Origin: Brachynemurus nebulosus
Lineage: Eukaryota; Arthropoda; Insecta; Neuroptera; Myrmeleontidae
Reading direction: 5' to 3'
Assembly: GCA_035578155.1 (NCBI GenBank)
Contig: JAPWDM010000004.1
Span: 56,049,648 to 56,113,647, forward strand
Length of the DNA stretch: 64,000 nt
This document shows positions 55,579 through 64,000 of the stretch, piece after piece. Below the pieces are notes generated by a model. It saw only the letters and a list, made by a program, of their open reading frames with translations. It had not been told where the DNA came from and did not search any database. The position numbers were made by a program, and so were the translations under genes. Each line of letters starts with the position of its first letter. The stretch's first letter is position 1.

Positions 55579-56715
55579 AACATTTTTTTCTACAGAATCG
55601 TGTTCTACGGATCCGAAAACGGATAGCGCCCTTATTCTCGCCTCTCGTCTCTCACCGTTCTTTTCGTATAGTTTAATTTTCCAGAGAAAATTCGACTAAA
55701 AATCGAAAAAAAATTTCCTCCCAGAGATACCTGAGGAAAACGGTTATCTAATGATATCATTTTTTTTTTATTTCGGAAGATCCACTAATGAGTTATATTT
55801 TTCACAAACAGACAACTTTTTTTGCCTCCGAAATTTGCTGCCGTTGGATTAATTATTTATATTTTGTTTTAAAAAATTAAAGAAATATTATTCACATGTT
55901 GTATTTACTATAATGTTACGACCGATTAATTAAATTTATATTACCTGCAGCGTCTGGTAAAAATTTTAAAAATGGGCCTTTTTTATGTTGAATTAACGTT
56001 ACCCCCTCCCCCTGAAGGTGCGGTGCTGGTTGTAATGGCGACAAGTAACTTGCAATCAACTTAGGCAAAATTATTTACGTGTATGTAATATTGTCTGCTT
56101 GACCTACACCATTGGGTTCATGTTTGTGTCGACGTGTCATCTGGCGGCAGTGATGGTCACCAGTATAGTTTGTCCACTGCCAAGAGAGGGTTTCGGTGGT
56201 GCCGAGAGATGACTGGTTGTCGTTTTTCAACTAAAGCGTTTGTGGCGCGTGTGATGTATTGAACTGATGATAGTAGTGTCGAATAGCGACAACTTATTTA
56301 ATGTATTGTTTTTGGTGTTGTATCACAATTGCGGTTTAAGTTTCGTAAAGCATATTCGCTTTACTACAAACAGTAGTTGCACGGCCCAAGTTCAATTTTA
56401 CTTGTTCACATCTTTTCAAAAATTCATTTTTTGTTTTTGTTGATGTTGTTTTTTTTTTGTTTTTTTATTGTAACGTGCAACAGACTTTATTTAATAAAAT
56501 GAAGTTCGTTTTAATACGGTGAAATGAAAAGTTTTTTTCATTTATCAACACCCACAAAGTACCTCTGGATTAGAATCGGACAAACAAACATTTTAACAAT
56601 CACAAATAATGACGATGGTGTGATTCGTTCGTCCGACAGGAGCTTCCACAAATTATAATCTACGTTTAAATATTATTAAAGTTCGTCTCGTCGTCCACCC
56701 ACCTTATTACTTGGA
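55577..56715. other. Gene-less; less AT-rich island at 55990-56400
   Basis: The island includes GTGTCGACGTGTCATCTGGC, CACTGCCAAGAGAGGGTTTC and GTCGTTTTTCAACTAAAGCG and stands out in composition from its surroundings. No frame, promoter or repeat partner was recognised. Confidence 0.4.
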
Positions 56716-57660
56716 GCAAGATTTAAAAAGTTATTTAAATATATTCAAAGGTCGGAATTATCGATGAAAGTGACTCACATCGATAGAACTATTGCAAAAG
56801 TACGAGAATATGTCACAAAGTTGGCCAGAACCATTGGCAAACTGGTAATTTATTCTTGAGGTGCGGTGTTGGAGCAAAAGTTATCAAGTTATTTAAAAGT
56901 AGTTAAAGGTCGGAACTTTCCATAAAAGTAACTCCCTCCGCTAGAACTACTATAGAACTATCAGAATATGTCAAAAATTTGGCCAGAACTACTAGAAAAC
57001 TGGTAGTTTATTCTTGAGGGGCGGGGCTAGAGTAAAATAAAAAAATTATTGAAAAATATTTAAATGCCGGAACTCTCAACGAAAGTGACTCACATCGATA
57101 GAATTATTGCAGAAGTATGAGAAGATGTCAAAAATTTGGCCAGAACTACTAGCAAACTGGTAGTTTATTCTTGAGGTGCGTTGCTAGAGCGAAATTTTAA
57201 AAAATTTTTAAAAAATTGTTAAAGGCCGGAACTCTCAACGAAAGTGATTCACATCGATAGAACTATTATCGAACTATGAGAATATGTCAAAAAGTTGGGC
57301 AGAACTATTGACAAACTGGTAGTTTATTCTTGAGGCGCGGTGCTAGGGAAAAATTTAAAAAATCATTAAAAAATAATTAAAGGTCGGAACTCCTTTATTT
57401 ACTCGACGAAAATGACTCACTTTGCTAGAACTATTGTAAAACTATGAGGATATGTCAAAAACTTGACCAGAACTACCAGCAAACTGGTAGTTTATTCTTG
57501 AAGTGCGGTGCCAGAGCAAAATTTAAAAAATTATTAAAAAATATTTAGAGGCCGGAACTCCCGGCAAAAGTGACTCACATCGATAAAACTATTACATTAC
57601 TATAGGAATATACCTAAAAGTTCGTTAAAACCGACAGTAAACTGTTAGTTTACTTTTGGG
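56716..57660 (+). repeat. ~150-bp tandem repeat, right arm (about 6 units)
   Basis: Units begin near 56717, 56870, 57007, 57187, 57344 and 57502 with GAGCAAAATTTAAAAAATT and carry CATCGATAGAACTATTGCA and AACTGGTAGTTTATTCTTGA. Opposite orientation to the array at 51000. Confidence 0.8.
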
Positions 57661-57979
57661 GTACGGCACCCATTACCAGTGCGGTGCAGTCACTGAGTTT
57701 CAATTTAGCTAAAATATACATATTAGGAACTATAGAACTATTCTAGAACAATAGGATTTTGTGTCTAAAACTACTTTTTGGGGAAGTTGCGGTGCCACGG
57801 AAGTTTGGCAACTCATATTTTTGTCTTGCGTTTTCTTTGACTAATTAGGCGGAAGTTTTTATAAAACCTATGAGGAACTGTAGAATTATTGTGGGTGCTA
57901 ATAGAACTATCACTGAATTTTGCGGTACTAAAAAATGAGGTGCTAACTTCACACTAGCCAGTAAACCATTAAAAGAAGT

Positions 57980-58137
57980 GGTGTGACGAACCCGGCCGTG
58001 AATGTACTACGGTAATTTTTACGGAATGGTTTGGCGCATTACCTTTCCACAGCATCTCATACTTTGCATAAAGCCGGTGTAGGTGAACCTCACCCAGTAT
58101 TGTCTGACTGAGGTTGGCATAAAGTCTACAGCAATAA
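57980..58137 (+). repeat. LINE 3'-end fragment
   Basis: Reads GTGAATGTACTACGG, ACGGAATGGTTTGGCGCATT and GGTTGGCATAAAGTCTACA, matching the reverse complement of the 3' region at 48366-48520. A 5'-truncated LINE insertion on the plus strand, directly outside the 7.2-kb structure. Confidence 0.75.
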
Positions 58138-58372
58138 TGCTGGGCACAAATTCAACCCCAAGTCCGATCTTGAAGCACGTGTTCGGTGATAACGGTTTTG
58201 GTTTTGTTTAAAGTTTTCATTTTTCTTTTGTTTCGATTTTTGTTTTTGTTTTCATTTTTCTTTGTTGTCCAATTTTCCTAGGAACCCAAAGTGTGGCTTT
58301 GACATGTCTAGCTCATCCAAGCGTTTGAAACTTACAATCTTACAATATTGTCACCAAATTTCGTAAAAATAG

Positions 58373-58377
<5 letters not shown>

Positions 58378-58426
<49 letters not shown>

Positions 58427-58450
58427 CTATTTTTACTATATTTATGTTAT

Positions 58451-58497
<47 letters not shown>
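58378..58497. repeat. Two (TA)n tracts
   Basis: 58378-58425 and 58455-58497 separated by a short TTACTATTTTTACTA spacer. Confidence 0.95.
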
Positions 58498-58500
<3 letters not shown>

Positions 58501-60289
58501 ACTATTGGCGGATAAGCATGGGTAGAAATGCCCCCGCACGAATTTTGTTCATTTTTTTCTGCTAACTGCTTTCGATATAAGATTGAAATTTACTGAGTTT
58601 CAACCCTTAAAAGCTCACCCTTTGGGAGTTAAAAATTATTTTGTGAAAATCGAAAAAAATTTATAACTTTTGAATAGCTTGACGGATCTGGCTGAAATTT
58701 TTATGTTTTAGACACTTATATAGTGTATCTCAGAAAAAATTATCAACTTCAAAAAAAATTATAATCCTCCGAAAAAAATTGTCTTTTTTTTCAATATTTT
58801 TTTTCATTAACATGTAGCTATGGTGCAATCACCAAATTTTTTTTGCAGGCTTCTTACTATGACCGATACAACATATAATTTTTCCAGAATTTTTTTCCGG
58901 GTGCGTCATAGATAAAAAAAAATAAAGTGTCCGAAAACATTTTTTTTTTCGAGGTCATGCTTGTTGTACAATCGCCAAAATATTTCTGCGGGCTTCTCAC
59001 TATGATTGATACAACATATAATTTTTCCAGAATTTTTTTCCGGGTGCATTATAGTTAAAAAAATTAAATGTCAGAAAATATATTTTTAGAGATAGGTATA
59101 GGCTTCCGGGTACTCACATCAGTCGATTGGAAATCGTTTGCAAGTTTTGAATATGTTCATAAAAACGTTTGTGATTACGTAGTTTTCAAAAAAGGAAATA
59201 GACGACTCAAATCTTCAAATTCCTCGATCAGCCGAACACCTATCATCAATTTTTGAACCCATCAAGATAACAATTACTACAAATGAGACTGATGAAGAAT
59301 AATATTTAATATAATATATCGACAGATACTTTTTTTATTAAACTTGGGTAAACTTCTATGTAGTATCTTAATCTTGGTTGTCTGACCCGCTCATTTAATC
59401 CGACCTTCAATAATTAACAGAACTTACTGTTATATGTAGTTATAATATTGTATCATATGTTCTATCAAAATATGTAACTTGCTATGTGCAATAACATGTT
59501 GCATCAAATAGAATCAAAGACATTTAAAAATATTTTGGTGAATGTAAAGCGGACGTAACGTCTAAAAAAATATTTCTCAGTCTCATTTGCAATAATTTTT
59601 TTTCGAAAACTACGCACTCACAAACGTTTTTATGAACATATTCAAAACTTGCAAGCGATTCCCGATCGACTGAGTACCCGGAAGCCTATACGTATCTCTA
59701 GAAAAATTTTTCGGACATTTAATTTTGTTAACTATGATGCACCCGGAAAAAAATTCTGGAAAAATTATATGTTCTATCAATCATAGTGAGAAGCCTGCAG
59801 AAATATTTGGGTGATTGTATAATGAACATAACCTCGAAAAAAAATCTTTTCGGACATTTAATTTTGTTAACTATGATGCACTCGGAAAAAAATTCTGGAA
59901 AAAGTATATGTTGTATCGGTCATAGTAAGAAGACTGCAAAAAATTTTGGTGATTGTACCATAGCTACAAGTTGGTGAAAAAAAATATTGAAAAATTAAAT
60001 AATTTTGGGGGCGGAGGCGTTATGATTTTTTTTGGAAGCTGTTAATTTTGCTCAGTTACACTATAGAGGTATCTAAAACATATAAAAATTTCAGCCAAAT
60101 CCGTCAAGCCATTCAAAAGTTATAATTTTTTTTCGATTTGCAAAAAATAATTTTTAACCCCCAAAGGGTGAGTTTTTAAGGGTTGAAACTCAGTAAATTT
60201 AATCTTATATCGAAAGCAGTTAGCAGAAAAAAACCAACAAAATTCGTGCGGGGGCATTTCTACCCATGCTTATCCGCCAATAGCCTTTT
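58498..60289. mobile_element. 1.8-kb hairpin element, ~700-bp arms
   Basis: The left edge AAAGACTATTGGCGGATAAG pairs with CTTATCCGCCAATAGCCTTT at the right. Pairing runs to about 59250 on the left and 59590 on the right (for example CATAAAAACGTTTGTGA against TCACAAACGTTTTTATG). Each arm holds a ~115-bp direct duplication around CATAGTxAGAAGxCTGCA and GGAAAAAAATTCTGGAAAAA. The 340-bp loop has no gene. No duplication of target seen; (TA)n is on the left. Confidence 0.8.
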
Positions 60290-62637
60290 AGTGAATATAA
60301 TTTTCTGTTTCTAAGCACCTCAGAACAAATTCTTATCGTAGTTTCGGTCTCAAGTCGCACCATGACAGTACCGGGTGGATTTTCAACTTGAAAATTCGGT
60401 AAAAGACCACAGTTGAATTTCGGATTAAAAATGAAAAAGGAAGAACACAGCGTAATGTTCTGACACTACACTGAGTATGTTTGTTTAAATACAAAATACC
60501 TTACTGCCTACTTTATTTAATTTTTATTTTGAACTCCACTGGTATGAATGCGTTAGTGAATAGATAATTAGAGTTACGTGGTTTTGACCACGAAACTCTA
60601 ATAAAAAGCATATAGGTTCTTTCCAGCACAGCCGCACACATTTATAATATATATATATACATAGGCCATATATATACACATAAATACATTCGGTATTTTA
60701 TAGTAGTGAATAAATAAACTGTTTTGTTCGGAGAGAACGTCGAACAAGATACGTGGTTAATATTTGTACACAGGCAAACGAGTGAGCAGACAGTTTGACG
60801 TCTACCTTGCTCCATTTCAGTAATCTTCACTGTCTTTTTATCTATTCTATTCCTAAGTGATATAGTTCTCATTAGTAGTGGTTGGTTTGAAGCTTGCTTC
60901 TTCTTTGGCTTGAGTAAATATAATATGTCACAAAAGATTTTCCTTTTACTATACATGACAAGGATGTGTAGGTGATGACAAAAAAGATGAGATAAAGACG
61001 GCGATCACAACTTATCTCTTTTTTACATACAACGATCATCTGTTTCTGGAGTCAGTATGTCTACAGAGAGATAGGTACACTACCTTGTCAAATCTGGGGG
61101 ACAATTAGTGGATGATTGGCGAATGATTAAGAATTTTTTATATTTTTGTAGGATTATGTAGCAAAGGAAATACCTATAAAGAAAACGATGGAAACGACAA
61201 GATTTGAATGTGAACTAGATATGTTTCATTTTAAACCTTTTCTTTGGCTAGAACTAATCAATTTAATGAATTTCAGAATTTCACTGAACTAAATTCTTTT
61301 ATAACGAGCTGGTTACAGAAATGTAACCAGAAAGTATTTTAATGTACTTGATTACCATACAAAGTTTCGTTTAAATTCAAGGGGTGCAACATAATAAAAA
61401 AAATATTTTTTTATTCCTAACCTGTCGAACAGCCCCTCCAGTAGGTCCAACCCTAGAATTAAATAGGTAGATCGAAAGCCCTTTAAAAATAAAGTGTTGT
61501 GTCTAATAGAGTTTTTTCTCTCTCTTATAGTTTTCGAGATAATTAGGGAAAATCGAAAAAAGGGAATAGCCAGACAGGGAAACTGCCCTCGAAAGAAAGT
61601 CAAATCAGTAACTATGCTGTCGTTTATGTAACACTGTAAGTACTTCATGTATATAACTTCCGAAGACCAAAACAAAGCACTTACGAAAATACAAAACACG
61701 CGTTAAAGAACGCATCATCTCCGATTTTGAAAATTTGTTCACTTTTAGAAAGCTAAACTATTTTAAATGGATATAAGTTGTTATATGAGATCCACCAGTG
61801 TCCAGTCTTTGGAAATTCGCTATGTTATGCAAATGCGATGACAGTGGTATTTTTATTAAGTATACATTAGGGAAAATCTAGTAGAGACGGCACTCTTTTC
61901 AAAAATTCCTCTTTTCAAAAACTATATTTCTTAATTTACGTAGTATCTCGATCTCATTTCCATTCGCTAATTTTAAATTAAGTTGTAGTTAATTTTTCAA
62001 GCTCTTGCATAAATATTCACCTTGTTTCATAGGGCTGACAAAATTTTATAAGTTCTTAAAATTTTTATAATTTGCAACGTATGCAATTTTAACCATATTT
62101 TTACAGTACAAAGGGTCTAGCAGACTTACCATATGAAAATTGCACTGACGTCATTGGATATAGTTTAACCTTTTAGATATTGTTTCTTGGCCCAAAGTAC
62201 TGATACCCGTGACTTTAGATCTCTATTTTCACTTATAAGGGAGACATGGGGGTAACAACCCCTAACGATATTTTCTTTTGTCTCAGAAACTATGATAGAT
62301 ATTTGAATGAATCAATCAATCAGCTCTATATTTAGAATTTTTTTATATTTTTTGATTAATTTTCAGAAGTGTAAAACACAATTATTATTTAAGGGTGGTT
62401 TTTTATATTGTCATAAATGACAGCTCGTTGGCGTATGATGAAAGTGCGTAATTATAGTTGGCAATATTTGGTAAAATAATATATCGATTTGATATAAATT
62501 AGAATTTTGTGATCTTTCTCTTTGGTGTATGTAATGCGTAGGTTCAAAAAATATATTCAGCTTTGCTCATGGTTGCTTTGGTTTAAAAAATCACTTATCC
62601 AGTTATCCAGTTATTAGTTGGAAACTAATCAGTTACC
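60290..62637. other. Gene-less stretch
   Basis: No convincing frame on either strand. 60590-60680 has TATATA runs; 61350-61560 has wording of insect dispersed repeats (CAAAGTTTCGTTTAAATTCA, ATAGTTTTCGAGATAATTAG). Nothing else seen. Confidence 0.45.
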
Positions 62638-62855
62638 AAAGGAAATTTGGTCTAACCTAACCTAACCTAACCTAACATAACCTAACCTAAAAAAATTTTT
62701 TCTAGCCTAATCGAACCTAACAAAATTTTCTTCTAACCTAACCGAACCTAAGAATTCAAAAATTCCTTCACAGTTGGCGCAGCCACCTTCGAGCCCTGTA
62801 AATTCACTACTGGCGCTCATAGTCTGGATAATAGCGATCCCTGTGTGTAAGTTTG
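62638..62855 (+). repeat. Partial copy of the 30.1-kb hairpin arm
   Basis: AGGAAATTTGGTCTAACCTA through GGCGCAGCCACCTTCGAGCC and GATCCCTGTGTGTAAGTTTG match 30288-30475 in order. It has neither the outer end nor the gene, so it is an internal fragment of another copy. Confidence 0.75.
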
Positions 62856-64000
62856 AAGGTGCCGCGACTAGTGAACCGCAGACAGTTCAACCGCGACAGT
62901 TCAACCCCGACAGTCCAACCGACGACAAATCAACCTAACGAGAGATCAACCTAACGACAGATCGACCGATGACAGATCAACCGACGACAGTTCAACCTAA
63001 CGACATTTTAACTGAAGACAATTTAACCGTTGTACAATTTATTAACTAATAAGAACAAAATTATTTGAATTTTATCTAGCAATGAAATTTGCCTCCCTTG
63101 AGACTTGAGACTAAATAAGTATTTATGTAGTTTCAAGTTTCAAGGGTGACTCTTTACACAATTAAGGGTACACTATTTGGTTGGGTTGTGTTGGATTTGG
63201 TTACCTTTCGTTGAATTCGATTAGTTTAGGTGTTGTCTGGTTAGGTTAATCTGTTATTTGGTTACGTTAGGTTGGGTTTGTTTATAATTTGTTGAATTCG
63301 GTTAGTTTAGGCTGGTTTTGGTTAGGTTAAGTAGGATTTGTTTATAATTTGTTGAGTTCGATTAGTTTAGGTTGGGTTTGGTTAGGTTAGGTTTGTTTAT
63401 AATTTGTTGAGTTCGGTTAGTTTAGGCTAGTTTTGGTTAGGTTAAGTTAGGTTTGTTTATAATTTATTGAGTTCGGTTAGTTCAGGTTGGGTTTGGTTAT
63501 ATTAGGTTGTTTTATATTAGGCTAAGATGAGTTTGCTTATAATTTGTTGAATTCAGTGAACTCAGGCTGGCTTTGGTTAGATTAGGTTGGGTTTCTTTAT
63601 AATTTACTGAGTTGTTTTACTTCAGGTTCGGTTTGGTTACGTTAGGTTGTATTAGGTTAGGTTATGATGGGTTTATTTATAATTTATTGAATTTAGTTAG
63701 TTTAGGTTAGGCTTGGTTAAGTCAGGTTTCATTTGGTTAAGTTGTGTATAGTTAGGTTAGGTTACTTTTACTTATGATTTGTTGAGTTTGATTAGTTTAG
63801 GTTGGGTTTGGTTAGATTACGTTAGATTTGTTTATAGTTTATTGAGTTGGGTTAGTTCAGGTTGGATTTAGTTAATTTATATATTAGTGTTAAGCAGTTA
63901 GAATGTTCTGTGGTTTAACTGTTCTACGGTTCAATTGTCGTTTGGTTTAACTGTCGTTAGGCTGAACTGTCGTGAAGTTGAATTGTCATTGGCTAATCTG
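62856..64000. mobile_element. Foldback element with minisatellite arms and a GTTAGG-rich core, partial
   Basis: 62870-63030 is a ~15-17-bp minisatellite (CGACAGTTCAACC, CGACAGATCAACC). From 63905 to the window end its complement appears (GGTTTAACTGTCGTTAGG), giving inverted arms. The core (63170-63880) is about ten ~60-bp units with GTTAGGTTTGTTTATAATTT and GAGTTCGGTTAGTTTAGGC, rich in TTAGG. The right end is outside the window. Confidence 0.7.

Larger units (their letters stand above)
50719..57954. mobile_element. 7.2-kb foldback structure with satellite-like arms
   Basis: The left end GTGTGAAGTTGACACCTCAT and the right end are inverted copies. Outer ~290 bp of each side pair closely (CCTATTGTTCTAGAATAGTTC at 50918 against GAACTATTCTAGAACAATAGG at 57726). 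Inward, both arms consist of ~150-bp tandem units in opposite orientation (51000-51720; 56716-57660). Another unit in plus orientation lies at 52450-52554 continuing at 53296-53340. No transposase found. The interior includes later insertions. Confidence 0.75.

Noticed and set aside
61352..61699. 115-codon minus-strand frame as a gene
   Set aside because: Wording matches common insect dispersed repeats (AAGTTTCGTTTAAATTC and similar), no domain or splice signals.
62640..63880. Chromosome end (telomere)
   Set aside because: TTAGG words are degenerate, embedded in 60-bp units, bounded by inverted minisatellites, and unique sequence continues; not a pure telomeric array.

Overview
This is a eukaryotic, very AT-rich window, almost certainly from an arthropod and most likely an insect. 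The reasons are TTAGG-like repeats, an errantivirus-style gypsy element carrying an envelope gene, insect-type LINE, Sola-like, pogo, hAT and foldback transposons, and a CUB-domain exon with canonical splice sites. Hemiptera would fit but the order is not proven. There are no bacterial-style genes, CRISPR arrays, rRNA genes or convincing functional tRNA genes. Host coding sequence is nearly absent: one CUB exon (17.1-17.4 kb, minus), a weak candidate signal-peptide exon upstream on the same strand (24.9-25.0 kb), and a broken C2H2 zinc-finger frame at the left edge. Almost everything else is mobile DNA, much of it in long inverted repeats.

Layout. 0-6 kb: zinc-finger remnant, then two hairpin elements; the loop of the first holds a cysteine-rich CXC (tesmin-like) reading frame. 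6-15.7 kb: one decayed gypsy/errantivirus-like retroelement in the order gag, protease, RT, RNase H, integrase, env. Integrase has lost its catalytic centre. Env is split by a 2-kb inverted-repeat element with (GCTCAT)n edges and an internal LINE fragment. 17-26.6 kb: CUB exon, a foldback element with a 9-bp target duplication abutting its 3' splice site, an ACTAGCTG-type dispersed repeat, a TTAA-flanked MITE and another inverted-repeat element. 26.8-30 kb: a perfect 81-bp palindrome, a 0.5-kb direct repeat and a tRNA-derived SINE.

30.1-35.2 kb: the most unusual object, a ~5.1-kb hairpin element with ~1.4-kb arms. The only gene inside encodes a protein of at least 690 residues that I do not recognise; a few motifs recall rolling-circle replication initiators. 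Its promoter, a likely 5' UTR intron and its start codon lie in the arm, so each arm carries a copy of the gene's front end. A fragment of the same arm recurs at 62.6-62.9 kb.

35.7-39.3 kb: three DNA transposons with clean target duplications (hAT, Harbinger-like, hAT). 41.5-49.8 kb: minus-strand LINE copies. One is split by a nearly intact 3.1-kb Sola-like transposon whose empty site survives in a sister copy, and next to it lies a 1.1-kb pogo derivative whose protein ends in a PCNA-binding-type motif. 50.7-58.0 kb: a 7.2-kb structure with ~1-kb arms built of ~150-bp tandem repeats, invaded by a SINE plus an LTR-like sequence with a heat-shock element. 58.5-60.3 kb: another hairpin. 62.6-64 kb: telomere-like GTTAGG-rich tandem DNA bounded by inverted minisatellites, running off the window.

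The genes do not form a pathway. The window is a nest of selfish elements inserted into each other, with long hairpins as the repeating theme. Coordinates of repeat ends are by eye and should be read as +/- 10 bp unless a target duplication is given.
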